A DNA stretch of 64,000 bases from SHVO01 sp041905525 (GCA_041905525.1 JAYRKY010000017.1:13651-77650), one strand, 5' to 3'; counted from the stretch's first letter, positions 10,175 through 19,524 are shown. Numbers and translations: made by a program. The notes: a model not told the origin generated them from the letters alone.

Positions 10175-10930
10175 TCACCCGCGGCCGATGAACGGCATCG
10201 TCGTGGCCATGACGGTCATGAACTGGACATTCGCATTGAGCGGCAGGCCCACCATGAAAGCGACCGCTTCGCCGACGTTGTCGACGTTCATGGTCGGTTC
10301 AACCATGATGTCGCCGTTGGCTTGCAGAATGCCTGCCTGCATGGCGCGCGTCATGTCCGTTGCCGCGTTGCCGATATCGATTTGCCCGCAAGCGATATTG
10401 TATTTGCGCCCGTCCAGCGAGAGGGCGCGGGTCAGACCGGTGATCGCGTGTTTCGTCGCCGTGTAAGGCGCCGAATTGGGGCGCGGGACAGCGGCGGAAA
10501 TCGATCCATTGTTGATGATGCGCCCGCCCTGCGGCGTTTGCGCCTTCATCGCGCGGAAAGCCGCCTGCGCGACGAAAAAGGCGCCGTTGAGATTGACTCC
10601 CACGACTTCAAGCCATTGTTCCGGGGTAATGTCTTCCAGAAGCGCCTTGGGCCCGCCCATGCCGGCGTTATTGAACACCACGTCAACGCGCCCGAACGCC
10701 GTTATGACAGCGTCGAAGAGTTTGGCGACGTCATCCGCCTTGCTGACATCCGTGGCGACGGCAAGTGCATGCTCGGACCGTCCTGAAAGGGCGATCGTTT
10801 CATCGAGGGGCGCACGGCGGCGTCCCGCCAGGGCGACCTTGTAGCCTTTCGAGAGCAGCGTTATCGCGACATTGCGGCCGATCCCCGTGCCTGCGCCCGT
10901 CACCACTGCGATCTTGCCGTCGCCCGCCAT
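10175..10930 (-). CDS. SDR-family NAD(P)-dependent oxidoreductase
   Basis: 251-residue classical short-chain dehydrogenase/reductase. Cofactor motif TGAGTGIG (residues 11-18), NNAG (87-90), catalytic Ser143, Tyr156 and Lys160 in YTATK, 13 residues after the serine. GRRR after beta-2 suggests NADP(H) preference. The substrate is not predictable. It is the first gene of a two-gene unit with the membrane protein 7822-10173, which begins directly after its stop. The cytosolic oxidoreductase may modify a precursor used by that protein, but this is inference from adjacency only. Confidence 0.9.
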   Translation of the reverse strand: MAGDGKIAVVTGAGTGIGRNVAITLLSKGYKVALAGRRRAPLDETIALSGRSEHALAVATDVSKADDVAKLFDAVITAFGRVDVVFNNAGMGGPKALLEDITPEQWLEVVGVNLNGAFFVAQAAFRAMKAQTPQGGRIINNGSISAAVPRPNSAPYTATKHAITGLTRALSLDGRKYNIACGQIDIGNAATDMTRAMQAGILQANGDIMVEPTMNVDNVGEAVAFMVGLPLNANVQFMTVMATTMPFIGRG

Positions 10931-11095
10931 CTGTACCCTCCATGCCGGTTTGGGCCACTTTAGCGCGGCCCCTAGAGCCCTGGAAACAACCGGGTTTTTG
11001 GGGCAGGTCTGTGATGGCGGCGATCCGGTTTCCTCGGCTAGACTGGCGCCGCATTAACCCGGCCGCCCTGCGGCCTTAACGTGAGGAGGGGACCT

Positions 11096-11956
11096 ATGTG
11101 CGATGAACACTCAATGACCGATATGGCGGAGGCGCAAATCAGCCGCCGCCGCCTTGGCGCGCTAACCATCGGTGCCGGCCTGATGGCCGCGCTGCCGCGG
11201 GCCGCCAACGCCGTGGATGTAAAAGAGTCCAATGTCGTCATTAAGACACCTGACGGCGAAGCCGAAGCGCACTTTGCGCACCCGGTGGCCGGCAAGGCCC
11301 CCGCCGTCCTGGTGTGGCCGGATGCTTTTGGTCTCCGTCCCGCGTTCACCCAGATGGGGAAGCGTCTTGCTGAGTCCGGCTACGCCGTGCTGACCATCAA
11401 TCCGTACTACCGGACAGCCAAAGTGCCGGCGCTTCCGGCCGGCCTCGATTTCGCCAAGCCGGATGATCGCGCGCAGATCATGAAGCTGATGAGCACCCTC
11501 AGCCCGGCCACCCATGTCACCGATGCGAAGGCCTTCATCGGCTGGCTCGACACCCAAAGCGCCGTCGACACCGGCAAGAAGATGGGAACCACCGGCTACT
11601 GCATGGGCGGACCGATCACGATGCGCACGGCGGCCGAACGCCCCGATCGCGTCGGCGGCGCGGCCTCCTTCCACGGCGGCGGTCTCGTTACCGACCAGCC
11701 GAACAGCCCGCATCTCTTGGTCTCGAAGATCAAGGCGCAGTACCTGTTCGCGGTCGCCCAGAACGACGATCAGCAGCAGCCCACGGCGAAGGATGTCCTT
11801 CGTCAGGAGTTCGACAAGAACAAACTGAAAGCTGAAATCGAAGTCTATCCGGCACAGCACGGTTGGTGCCCGCCGGATGCCGCGGTGTACGATCAGGCGC
11901 AGGCCGAGAAAGCGTGGAGCCGCATGCTCGCGATCTTCAAGACCGCATTGGTCTAG
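11096..11956 (+). CDS. Dienelactone hydrolase family protein, Tat-exported
   Basis: 286 residues, alpha/beta hydrolase of the dienelactone hydrolase family. The ATG at 11096 follows GAGGAGGGG at the right distance; the GTG at 11081 overlaps that site and is not used. The N-terminus has a twin-arginine signal (SRRRLG, residues 16-21) followed by a hydrophobic stretch ending ANA, so the folded enzyme should be in the periplasm. Catalytic Cys169 in GYCMGG, an Asp at 224/225 in AQNDD and His255 in AQHGW form the family's Cys-Asp-His triad. True dienelactone substrates are not implied; many members act on other esters or lactones. It is monocistronic with its own terminator. Confidence 0.9.
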   Translation: MCDEHSMTDMAEAQISRRRLGALTIGAGLMAALPRAANAVDVKESNVVIKTPDGEAEAHFAHPVAGKAPAVLVWPDAFGLRPAFTQMGKRLAESGYAVLTINPYYRTAKVPALPAGLDFAKPDDRAQIMKLMSTLSPATHVTDAKAFIGWLDTQSAVDTGKKMGTTGYCMGGPITMRTAAERPDRVGGAASFHGGGLVTDQPNSPHLLVSKIKAQYLFAVAQNDDQQQPTAKDVLRQEFDKNKLKAEIEVYPAQHGWCPPDAAVYDQAQAEKAWSRMLAIFKTALV

Positions 11957-11970
11957 AGGCGCTTCAAAGC

Positions 11971-12005
11971 AAAACGGCGGCTCTCCCAGAGCCGCCGTTT
12001 TTTTG
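11971..12005. terminator. Bidirectional terminator
   Basis: Perfect 10-bp stem (11975-11984 with 11988-11997), loop CCC, seven T's on the plus side and four A's before the stem. It serves both the hydrolase (plus) and the TonB-receptor operon ending at 12009 (minus). Confidence 0.9.
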
Positions 12006-12008
12006 TGC

Positions 12009-13961
12009 CTAGTAGTCCACGGTGAGTTGGAGGGTGACTTTGCGCCGCGGCGTCGGTTGAATTTGGCGCTGCGTCCCTTGGACTTGCCACTCCCATACAT
12101 CGAACAGGTTCTGCACCTGAAGCCGCAGGAGGGCGTTGTTGTCCGCGAGCTTAAAGCGATACCGCGATCCAATATCGACGGTCCGCACCGAGGCCGACTT
12201 GAAAGTATTTTCGACGTTCGCGGTGTACGGATCGTTATAGCTGAAGCGCGCATCCACCGAAAAACCCTTCCAGCTCTGCGGTCCATACTGCATCGAGAAA
12301 AGGCCGGTCAGCGGAACAGTCTCAGGCGGAATGGCTCCCATCGTGCCGTTATCGACCAGCGGCCCTGAGAGGCGCGCCTTGAGCCCAACCATGCCGGTGA
12401 CGACCGTCAGTCCGGGCAGGGGGCTTCCACTCAGCGAAATCTCCACGCCGCGATGGCGCACATCGCCGAGGCGCCCGAACAGGCCCGTTTGGTCGAGATC
12501 GAAGAACGGTTTCTTCACCTCGAACACACCGCCGACAAGCGTCAAACCGCGCATGATCGTGTAGCGGAAGCCGCCGTCGATCTGGTTAGTGATTGTCGCG
12601 GAGGCGCTTGCGCCGGCGTTCAGGGCATAGGGCGGGGCGCGCGGGGCGTCTTCCAGCCCGCGGGTATATCCGCTGTACAGAACAAGGCTCTTCGTGAGGT
12701 AGGCGGCCAGGGTTGCGTTGTAGAGCCACTCGTTGGTGGTCTCTTCCGGCGTCGGGTCGACGAAACGCGTGAAGCGCGTGAAGCGGGTGCGTTGAAGCCC
12801 GGCGGAGAACTCCCCGATATCCTTCCAGAGCATTTGGTAGCTCACGCCGCCGGAATATTGACGAATGAATTCGCGTCCGCGCGTGCCCGCGGTGAAGTTG
12901 GGCTCGGGCAGGATCGCCGGGGTAAGGATATTGCCTTGGCCGAACGCGCGGGTGACATTGCCGCCGTAGCCGTTTTGCACGCGTTTGGCCCGCGTATTGA
13001 ATACGAAGGCGTGCTTGCGATCGCCTTCGATGAAGTCCCGCGTCAATCGGGCTTCGCCGGAAATGCTTTCGTTCGGGTTTGACTGGGCGGCGAGCCGTAC
13101 GAGATAGAGATCGGCGTTACCGCTCGGCTGAACATTGCGCCAATGCACTTGTGTGGATTCTCCCCCGCGACGCCACGAGATCGAGCGGAACACCCCCGCG
13201 CTGAAATTCCAGTCCGCCCAGTTGGCGCGCGTGATTGTTCCGAAATTGGCGTCGTCGTTGTCGAAATCCGTCCACTCCTGGGTCAATGACTTCGAGCGGT
13301 CATATTTCGGCGGCAAGTTGGCGCCGGCGGCGAAAATGAACGGACCCCACTCGTTGCCGAGCTGCCGCGTCCGGCTATAGAAGGGCATGATTTGAAGGTG
13401 GTCGCTCACTTTCCAGCGCACAATCAGCGCGCCGTCCAGGTTGTAGTTCGAGATTGCGAAATCGGTCACGGTCCGGTCGATGCCGAAGCCGCCGCCGATG
13501 CTCAGGCTGTCGGTGATGGGAGACTGGGCATCCACTTCAAGCGCGGCGACTTCGGGATATCCGGCGCGCACGACCGTGCTTAAGGCGGACTTGTCACCCG
13601 GCACGCGGATCGTGAAATCAGCAATGCCCGTCGGCGCGGGGAAGGGATAGGACTGCGCCGACAGGCCGACGCGAATGGTGTTCTGGCCGACAAGGCGGTT
13701 GGAGAGGCGAACACCGCCGCCGCCGCCGCCGCGCCCGTCGAAAAACAAGCCTTCGAGCCGTAGGTTGCCCGCGCGCACCGGGCTGAAGCCGCGCGCATTC
13801 GAGGCGCTGTAGAGGCCGATGGTTTCTCCGCCCACCGTGGTTCCGAATGCGTCTTCGGCGGACTCCAAGGCATTTTCGTCGGCCCGCTGGGCGTGAGCGA
13901 CGGAGGCGCCGCTCAGCGACATGAGCGCGGCCAGGAGGTAGCTCCATTTCGAAGAACGCAA
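12009..13961 (-). CDS. TonB-dependent receptor, atypical plug (copy 2)
   Basis: About 650 residues. I choose the TTG at 13961, preceded by AAAAGGA, because it begins a clean signal peptide (MRSSKWSYLLAALM...VAHA); the upstream TTG at 13991 is possible. After the cleavage site the protein starts directly with an 'EDAFGTTVGGETIGLYS...RGFSPVRAGN' block and 'LRLEGLFFDGRG', the reduced plug of a sphingomonad/Caulobacter receptor group, and lacks the long TonB-box segment of the receptors at 1-8 kb. The rest is a beta-barrel ending LTVDY with a terminal aromatic residue. It is the downstream partner of 13995-15944, 33 bases after that gene's stop, and closely related to it. Confidence 0.88.
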   Translation of the reverse strand: MRSSKWSYLLAALMSLSGASVAHAQRADENALESAEDAFGTTVGGETIGLYSASNARGFSPVRAGNLRLEGLFFDGRGGGGGGVRLSNRLVGQNTIRVGLSAQSYPFPAPTGIADFTIRVPGDKSALSTVVRAGYPEVAALEVDAQSPITDSLSIGGGFGIDRTVTDFAISNYNLDGALIVRWKVSDHLQIMPFYSRTRQLGNEWGPFIFAAGANLPPKYDRSKSLTQEWTDFDNDDANFGTITRANWADWNFSAGVFRSISWRRGGESTQVHWRNVQPSGNADLYLVRLAAQSNPNESISGEARLTRDFIEGDRKHAFVFNTRAKRVQNGYGGNVTRAFGQGNILTPAILPEPNFTAGTRGREFIRQYSGGVSYQMLWKDIGEFSAGLQRTRFTRFTRFVDPTPEETTNEWLYNATLAAYLTKSLVLYSGYTRGLEDAPRAPPYALNAGASASATITNQIDGGFRYTIMRGLTLVGGVFEVKKPFFDLDQTGLFGRLGDVRHRGVEISLSGSPLPGLTVVTGMVGLKARLSGPLVDNGTMGAIPPETVPLTGLFSMQYGPQSWKGFSVDARFSYNDPYTANVENTFKSASVRTVDIGSRYRFKLADNNALLRLQVQNLFDVWEWQVQGTQRQIQPTPRRKVTLQLTVDY

Positions 13962-13994
13962 GAGGTCGTTTCCTTTTCTAGATCCGTGCAAGTC

Positions 13995-15944
13995 TTAGTA
14001 GTCCACGGTCAGCTGCAGCGAGAATTTGCGCTGCGGCGTCGGCTCGATTTGCTTCTGGGTGCCGGTCACGCGCCACTCCCAGACATTGAAGACATTGGTC
14101 ACCTGAAAGCGCAGCAACGCCTGTTGCTCCGCGATCTTGAAGCGATACCGCGTCCCCAGGTCGACCATCGTCACCGCCGCGGACTTGAAAGTGTTCTCGA
14201 CGTTCGCCATGTAGGAGTCGTTGTAGGACATACGGGCGTCGAGCGAGAATCCGTGCCAGCTGGCGGGGCCGTACTGCACGTTCAGTATGCCGTTGAGCGG
14301 AATGGTTTCTGGGGGGATTGCGCCCATCGTTCCGTTGGTGACCATGGGGCCTGAGAGTCTCGCCTGCAGCCCCACGATCCCGGTTACGACGGTCAGGCCG
14401 GGCAGCGGGCTTCCGCTCAGCGATACCTCGATGCCGCGGTGCCGCACGTTGCCAAGTTCGCGGAAGAAAACGTTCTGGTCGAGGTCGAAGAATGGCTTCT
14501 TCACTTCAAACACCCCGGCCACCAGGCGCACGCCCGGCATCAAGGTGTAGCGAAGGCCGCCGTCCATTTGCTGCGTGAACGTGGCGGCCGCGCCCGCGCC
14601 ACCGTTTGCCGCGTACGGCGGCGCCCGCGGCGCGTCCTCGAGGCCTCGCGTATAGCCGCTGTAGAGTACCAGGCGGTCCGTCACATAAAGCGCGGCGGTC
14701 GCGTTATAGAGCCACTCCTGTGTCGAGCTCTTGGTGTTCGTCGTCCCTACCGTGAAGCGCTTATAGAATGTCCGCTGGAGCCCCGCGGAAAATTCGCCGA
14801 CGTCCTTCCACAAGACACCGTAGCTGAGGCCGAGGGTTCCTTGCCGCACATATTCTCGTCCGCGCGTTCCCGGCGCGAACGTCGGGCGCGGCAACTCAAT
14901 GGGCGTGCCGAACTGGATCGGCCCGGCGTTCTGCGATGTGTTGCCGCCGTTTCCGGTCCCGGACGCCTTTCCACGTGCGTTGATGTGGATCGTGTGGCGG
15001 CGATTGCCCTCCGTGATGAACCTGGAAAGGCGCAGCTCGCCCGACTTGCTCGAATGGGGCAGGGGCCATACGCCAAGGCGCTGGTATTGCAATTGCGCCG
15101 AACCGTCCGCTTGCACATTCCGATAGTGGGCCTGACTTGAGTCCTGCAGGCGCCAGGCGACCGAACGGAAGAGTCCGGCGGAGATGCGCCAATCATCCCA
15201 GCCGCCCTTGAACACGCCGCCGTAGTTGGTGTCGTCGGTGTTGTAGTACGCCCAGTCCTGTGTGAACGACAGGTCGCGATCGTATTTCGCCGGTAGCTGC
15301 GTCCCACCCAGGAAGATCAGCGGTCCCCACACATTGTTGAAGTTACGGCTGCGGCTCCAGAACGGAATGAATTGACCGAAGCTGCCGATGTTCCAGCGTC
15401 CTACGAGCGCCCCGTCGACGGTGTAATACTTCTCACCGTAGTCCGTGCTGTTGTGCTCACCGCTCAGGCCAATGCCGAGACTGAAAGAGTCCGTCACCGG
15501 GATTTGCCCGTCGATTTCGATCCCTTCGGCCTCCGGCGATGCGGCGCGAAACACCGTGCTCAGCCGGTATTCGTCGCCCGGAACGCGCAACGTGTAATCG
15601 GCGACCCCGGTGGGAGCGAGAAAGGGGTAGGACTGCGCGGAAAGCCCGACGCGGACCGTGGCTTGGCCGATCACGCGCGAAGACATGCGAACCTGGCTGC
15701 CACCGCCGCCGCGGCTGTCGAAATACAGACCTTCGATCCGCACATTGCCGGCGCGCACCGGACTGAAGCCGCGGGCGTTGGTCGCGCTGTAGAGACCGAT
15801 GGTTTCGCCGCCGACGGTCGTTCCGAAGGCGTCTTCGGCTGAGGTGAGAGCATTCTCTCCGGCGCGTTGAGCAAAGGCGGGCGCACTTGCCACCGCCGCG
15901 CCAAGAAGGGCGGTAAGACCCGAAAAACAGACTAAAAAACGCAC
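13995..15944 (-). CDS. TonB-dependent receptor, atypical plug (copy 1)
   Basis: About 649 residues from GTG 15944, which has a G-rich Shine-Dalgarno sequence just upstream and begins a signal peptide (MRFLVCFSGL...APAFAQ); the in-frame GTG at 15974 lies upstream of that site. The mature N-terminus carries the same 'AEDAFGTTVGGETIGLYS...RGFSPVRAGN' and 'IEGLYFDSRGGGG' plug as the next gene. The C-terminal barrel contains the shared 'LYSGYTRGLEDAPRAPPYA' segment and ends LTVDY. It is first in a two-gene receptor operon on the minus strand. An MFS exporter of the EntS type lies 1 kb away, which would fit siderophore traffic, but no siderophore synthesis gene is present here, so the substrate is open. 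Confidence 0.88.
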   Translation of the reverse strand: MRFLVCFSGLTALLGAAVASAPAFAQRAGENALTSAEDAFGTTVGGETIGLYSATNARGFSPVRAGNVRIEGLYFDSRGGGGSQVRMSSRVIGQATVRVGLSAQSYPFLAPTGVADYTLRVPGDEYRLSTVFRAASPEAEGIEIDGQIPVTDSFSLGIGLSGEHNSTDYGEKYYTVDGALVGRWNIGSFGQFIPFWSRSRNFNNVWGPLIFLGGTQLPAKYDRDLSFTQDWAYYNTDDTNYGGVFKGGWDDWRISAGLFRSVAWRLQDSSQAHYRNVQADGSAQLQYQRLGVWPLPHSSKSGELRLSRFITEGNRRHTIHINARGKASGTGNGGNTSQNAGPIQFGTPIELPRPTFAPGTRGREYVRQGTLGLSYGVLWKDVGEFSAGLQRTFYKRFTVGTTNTKSSTQEWLYNATAALYVTDRLVLYSGYTRGLEDAPRAPPYAANGGAGAAATFTQQMDGGLRYTLMPGVRLVAGVFEVKKPFFDLDQNVFFRELGNVRHRGIEVSLSGSPLPGLTVVTGIVGLQARLSGPMVTNGTMGAIPPETIPLNGILNVQYGPASWHGFSLDARMSYNDSYMANVENTFKSAAVTMVDLGTRYRFKIAEQQALLRFQVTNVFNVWEWRVTGTQKQIEPTPQRKFSLQLTVDY

Positions 15945-16068
15945 TTTACCCCCCGACCTCCCCGCGGCGCGCACAACGGCCCGCCCCGGCTCCCCTGGGT
16001 CAATAAAGCCATGGTCCGCGGGGGCAGTGCAAGTTCTGGAATCGCCCGAATTTTAAGCGGAAAACCGC

Positions 16069-16257
16069 CTATTTGCGGCGAAGGAAGAAAATCGCGACAA
16101 GCCCGGCCACCGCCAGAGCGCCGCCGCGGTAGGCCCAGGGCGTCTGGTCGATCATGAAGCTGGAGGCGGGGTAGGGGAATACGCCGGTGCCTTGGCCGAT
16201 CCAGATGATCCCAATGACGACGGCCCCGACGGCCAGTCCGAAAAATGCGCGTTTCAT
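16069..16257 (-). CDS. Small membrane protein, unknown
   Basis: 62 residues. The ATG at 16257 is preceded by GGAGG at the usual distance; longer upstream frames have no ribosome-binding site. One helix spans residues 4-21 (FFGLAVGAVVIGIIWIG) and a second lies near the C-terminus, followed by a basic FFLRRK tail, so both ends are probably cytoplasmic. The segment between them is about 20 residues. I do not recognise the family. The 267 bases between this start and the next gene at 16525 contain no other feature I can support. Confidence 0.7.
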   Translation of the reverse strand: MKRAFFGLAVGAVVIGIIWIGQGTGVFPYPASSFMIDQTPWAYRGGALAVAGLVAIFFLRRK

Positions 16258-16524
16258 GAAACCTCCATGACCAGCATTTGTAAATCTACCACACTGGAAT
16301 CGGCCCGAACCAGACCGGTGTCCCATGTCAGGCCTTCGGCGCGGCGTTCGGGATATCCCTTTTGGTATGAGGCGTGCGTGAGCGCCGAACCGCCGCCAAC
16401 AGTCGAAACTTGGTGAAGGCGAAATCCAATTGGTCCCGTTATCATTGAAGGGGGCTCAGCGCCGAAGAATTCAACGGTGCGGAGTCACACTTAACGGAAG
16501 GCCGTCACTTTAGCCGGAGACGTT

Positions 16525-16998
16525 ATGACTCACGAAAACGCCGTCACCGCACTGTACCGTGAACTCCTGGCGGCGTGGGATCGCCGGGACGCACCGGGGA
16601 TGGCCCGGTTGTTCACAGACACCGGAATTCAAATCGGCTTCGACGGCAGCCTCTCGCGTGGGCCTCGCGAGATCGAACTGCATCTCACGCCGATTTTTGC
16701 GAACTATCTGACGGCGCGTTTTATCGCCCTCGTGCGCGAAGTCCAGGTGCTCAATGCCGAGACCGTCTTGCTGCGCGGAGATGCGGGCATGATTCCGGCC
16801 GGCGCCGAAGACCTCAACCCTGCGGTGAACGCGATCCAGACGCTCGTCGCGGTAAAGCGGGAGGCGGTGTGGCGGATCGCTCTCTTCCAGAACACCCCTG
16901 CGGCGTTCCACGGCCGTCCCGCGGCGGCGGACGCGTTCACGCGCGACCTGCGCGGCGTCTTGCAAGCGTCTCGCGCGCCGGGCGCGGTTGGTGGCTAA
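16525..16998 (+). CDS. SnoaL-like/DUF4440-type protein (SgcJ/EcaC group)
   Basis: 157 residues with the N-terminal pattern of the NTF2-like superfamily: AVTALYRELLAAWDRRDAPGMARLFTD, then an FDG turn and beta-strand-rich half. The C-terminal part (VNAIQTLVAVKREAVWRIALFQNTPA) matches the SgcJ/EcaC-type small enzymes or ligand-binding proteins. No activity can be deduced; the family includes isomerases, polyketide cyclases and binding proteins. It ends 50 bases before the MFS transporter and could share its transcript. Confidence 0.8.
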   Translation: MTHENAVTALYRELLAAWDRRDAPGMARLFTDTGIQIGFDGSLSRGPREIELHLTPIFANYLTARFIALVREVQVLNAETVLLRGDAGMIPAGAEDLNPAVNAIQTLVAVKREAVWRIALFQNTPAAFHGRPAAADAFTRDLRGVLQASRAPGAVGG

Positions 16999-17048
16999 GA
17001 GGCCGGCCTTGCTGTAGTATTCTCTGCAAGATCCCCGACAGAGTTGAA

Positions 17049-18350
17049 ATGTCCTCTAAGATTGATGCTTTTGCCGCGCTCAGAAATCCGAACGTGCGGC
17101 GGCTGGCTCTCGCGCGCTTTTGCGGTGTGACGGGCGCGCAAATCGTCAATGTTGCCGTCGGATGGCAACTGTACGAGCGCACCAATAGCGCGTGGTCCCT
17201 CGGGCTGGTCGGGTTGTTCGAGTTGTTGCCCGTTCTTCTTCTGACAATTCCAGCCGGGAATCTTGCCGATCGATATCCGCGCCGCACGATCGCGATCTTG
17301 GCGCAGGTGGTTTTTGTCGTGGCGTCGTCAAGCCTCGCCGCCATCTCTTATTACCAGGGTCCGGTTAACGCCATTTATGCCGTGATCGCGTTGATCGGAG
17401 GCGCGCGCGCGTTTGCGCAGTCCGCCAGTTCTTCGCTGCTCCCACAGCTCGTCTCTCCGGACGAGTTCGTGAACGCCAACGCATGGATGAGTTCGACGTT
17501 CCAACTTGCGGCTGTCTCCGGTCCCGCGCTGGGCGGCTTGATCATCGCCCTGACCGGAGATGCGACGGACGCCTACGTCGCCGCCGCGGTTCTGGAACTG
17601 GTGTTTATCGTCGCGATGATTCCGTTGCCCACCATCTGGCCGAAAGTTGTCAGCGGAAAGCGCCGCGTGGGGGATCTGTTTGCGGGCTTTTCGTTTATCC
17701 GCAAGAGCCCCGTTTTCCTGGCCGCCATAACCCTCGACATGTTTGCGGTCCTGTTCGGCGCGGCCGTCGTGCTTTTGCCGATTTACGCCAAGGATATTTT
17801 GCAGGTAGGGCCGACCGGACTTGGTTGGATGCGGGCGGCGCCCTCCGTGGGCAGCATGGTGATGGCGCTGGTCATGACGCGCCTCAAGCCTTGGAAGAGG
17901 CCCGGCCACGTGCTGCTGTGGACGGTGGTGGGCTTCGGCCTTGCCACCGTGGGCTTCGGCTTCTCGCGAAACTTTGGGCTGTCCTTATTCTTCCTATTTC
18001 TGACCGGCGCGTTCGATTCCGTCAGCGTCGTCATTCGCGTGACCATTGAGCAAATGATCACGCCCGATTCCCTGCGCGGCCGCGTCAGTTCCATCAATTA
18101 CGTCTTCGTCGGTTTCTCGAACGAGTTCGGCGCATTCTGGAACGGGATGACGGCGACGCTCGTAGGGCCGGTCGCGGCGGTCATCGGCGGTGGCCTCGGA
18201 TCCGTCGCGGTTGTCGCTGCCGTCGCGCTGTTATGGCCGTCGCTGCGCCGGATCGGCCCGCTCCACCATCTCAGACCCGCGGAGGAGGAGTCTTTGGCGC
18301 AGCAACTCGAGCTGCACCGGCCCGCGGGGCTCGGCGATAAGGGCGCTTAG
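17049..18350 (+). CDS. MFS transporter, EntS/DUF894-like exporter
   Basis: 433-residue major facilitator with twelve predicted membrane helices. The start at ATG 17049 gives the family N-terminus (short cytoplasmic segment, then LARFCGVTGAQIVNVAVGWQLYERT). The loop 2-3 signature appears as GNLADRYPRR. The sequence type is that of EntS-like and related exporters, which expel enterobactin or drugs. Many longer upstream frames are open but cross the SnoaL gene in another frame. The stop overlaps the stop of the convergent DedA-type gene by three bases. Proximity to the receptor pair at 12-16 kb would suit a role in siderophore handling; this is not proven. Confidence 0.88.
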   Translation: MSSKIDAFAALRNPNVRRLALARFCGVTGAQIVNVAVGWQLYERTNSAWSLGLVGLFELLPVLLLTIPAGNLADRYPRRTIAILAQVVFVVASSSLAAISYYQGPVNAIYAVIALIGGARAFAQSASSSLLPQLVSPDEFVNANAWMSSTFQLAAVSGPALGGLIIALTGDATDAYVAAAVLELVFIVAMIPLPTIWPKVVSGKRRVGDLFAGFSFIRKSPVFLAAITLDMFAVLFGAAVVLLPIYAKDILQVGPTGLGWMRAAPSVGSMVMALVMTRLKPWKRPGHVLLWTVVGFGLATVGFGFSRNFGLSLFFLFLTGAFDSVSVVIRVTIEQMITPDSLRGRVSSINYVFVGFSNEFGAFWNGMTATLVGPVAAVIGGGLGSVAVVAAVALLWPSLRRIGPLHHLRPAEEESLAQQLELHRPAGLGDKGA

Positions 18351-18928
18351 CCCAGATATTTGAGGGCGACAAAACCGCCGGCAATCAGCACCAGCGCCAG
18401 GAAGAACAAAAGGTTCAGCCGGCGTTCGATGAAGGACTGGATCGGCGGCCCGAACTGCCGCAGCAGTCCGGCGACGATGAAGAAGCGCGCGCCGCGCGTG
18501 ACCACCGACGCCGCGAGGAACACCCAAACGTCGAATTGCGCCGCGCCGCTCATGATCGTCACGATTTTGTAGGGGATCGGCGTGAGTCCCTTGATCAAGA
18601 TGACGTAAAGACCGAAGTCCCGGTACCAGTCATGGAACTTCGCGGCGGTTTCCTGAAGTCCGTAGAAGTCGATCACAGCCTGACCGATGGTGGCGAAGAG
18701 GTAATAGCCGATCGCATACCCGAGTAGTCCGCCCAACACCGACGCCACAGTACACACCGTCGCGATCAGCCAGGCGCGCTGTCGCTGCGCAAGCACCATC
18801 GGGATCAGAAGGACGTCCGGCGGGACCGGGAAGAACGAGCTTTCGGCGAAAGAAACGGCGCCCAAGGCATGTAGGGCTTTCGGGCGGGCCGCGAGCCTCA
18901 TGGTCCAATCGTACAGCTGGCGAATCAT
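18347..18928 (-). CDS. DedA/YqaA-family (VTT domain) membrane protein
   Basis: 193 residues with about five membrane segments and the VTT-domain features: an E-rich first re-entrant region (SFAESSFFPVPPDVLLIP), the GxxLGYxxGY helix (GGLLGYAIGYYL) and the LIKGLTPIPYKI motif. DedA-family proteins support membrane potential, envelope integrity and polyprenyl- or phospholipid translocation. The family is well represented in alphaproteobacteria as 'YqaA'. It converges with and overlaps the MFS gene stop, and is divergent from cspA across a 347-base spacer. Confidence 0.9.
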   Translation of the reverse strand: MIRQLYDWTMRLAARPKALHALGAVSFAESSFFPVPPDVLLIPMVLAQRQRAWLIATVCTVASVLGGLLGYAIGYYLFATIGQAVIDFYGLQETAAKFHDWYRDFGLYVILIKGLTPIPYKIVTIMSGAAQFDVWVFLAASVVTRGARFFIVAGLLRQFGPPIQSFIERRLNLLFFLALVLIAGGFVALKYLG

Positions 18929-19275
18929 CTAAAGGGGAACCTGGGGGCCGGGAATGGCCTGTAAAACGGACAAGCGGCCCGTTCTAACGAAGGAAAGGGG
19001 CCGATCCAAGGTGCGGCGGCCCTCGGGAGCCCGATTTTGCCCTGTTTGCGCGCGTTTTGACCCCGGATCATGCGACTTAGGCGTGTAACAGGACGGAGGG
19101 CGGCACTTCGGGCGTTGCGAAAAAGTGCCACATATCATATATTACAAGGGTCTACTTGCGATGGGTTGCCCCGTTACGCACTCTCTACGAGAGAGCTCGG
19201 AAAGGTCTCACCCGTTCTGAAGTTCAGGCCCGCTCTGCATGTGCATAGCGGACATCTTGTTTGGAGAAAGTGCTA
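18929..19275 (+). promoter_or_regulatory. cspA upstream region with long 5' leader
   Basis: 347 bases without a gene. An AT-rich block at 19131-19146 (ATATCATATATTACA) is the best -10 candidate; transcription from about 19150 would give a 125-base leader. The leader contains a 6-bp hairpin CTCTCT/AGAGAG at 19181-19195. Long structured leaders are usual for cold-shock genes, whose mRNA is stabilised in the cold. The first ~200 bases next to the DedA gene show nothing definite. Confidence 0.45.
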
Positions 19276-19479
19276 ATGGCTACCGGAACCGTGAAGTGGT
19301 TCAACGCGACTAAGGGTTATGGCTTCATCCAGCCGGAAGACGGCTCGAAGGACGTATTCGTGCATATCTCCGCGGTCGAGCGCGCTGGCATCCAGCGCCT
19401 CAATGAAGGCCAGCGGGTCAGCTACGATGTGGTGTCCGAGCGCGGCAAGTCCGCGGCCGGCAACCTCAAGGCCCTCTAA
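19276..19479 (+). CDS. cspA: Cold-shock protein CspA family
   Basis: 67-residue single cold-shock domain: MATGTVKWFN start, RNP1 motif KGYGFIQ and RNP2 motif VFVHI, the OB-fold surface that binds single-stranded RNA and DNA. ATG 19276 is preceded by GGAGAAAG; the frame extends upstream but without a better site. It acts as an RNA chaperone and antiterminator. A long leader and a strong terminator make it monocistronic. Which of the organism's several csp paralogues it is cannot be told. Confidence 0.95.
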   Translation: MATGTVKWFNATKGYGFIQPEDGSKDVFVHISAVERAGIQRLNEGQRVSYDVVSERGKSAAGNLKAL

Positions 19480-19490
19480 GATTTGTTGAG

Positions 19491-19524
19491 AAGGGGGCGA
19501 CCGGCGGTCGCCCCTTCTTTTTTG
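19491..19524 (+). terminator. Rho-independent terminator after cspA
   Basis: 12-bp GC-rich stem with one bulged G (GAAGGGGGCGACC with GGTCGCCCCTTC), loop GGC, followed by TTTTTT. Confidence 0.9.
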
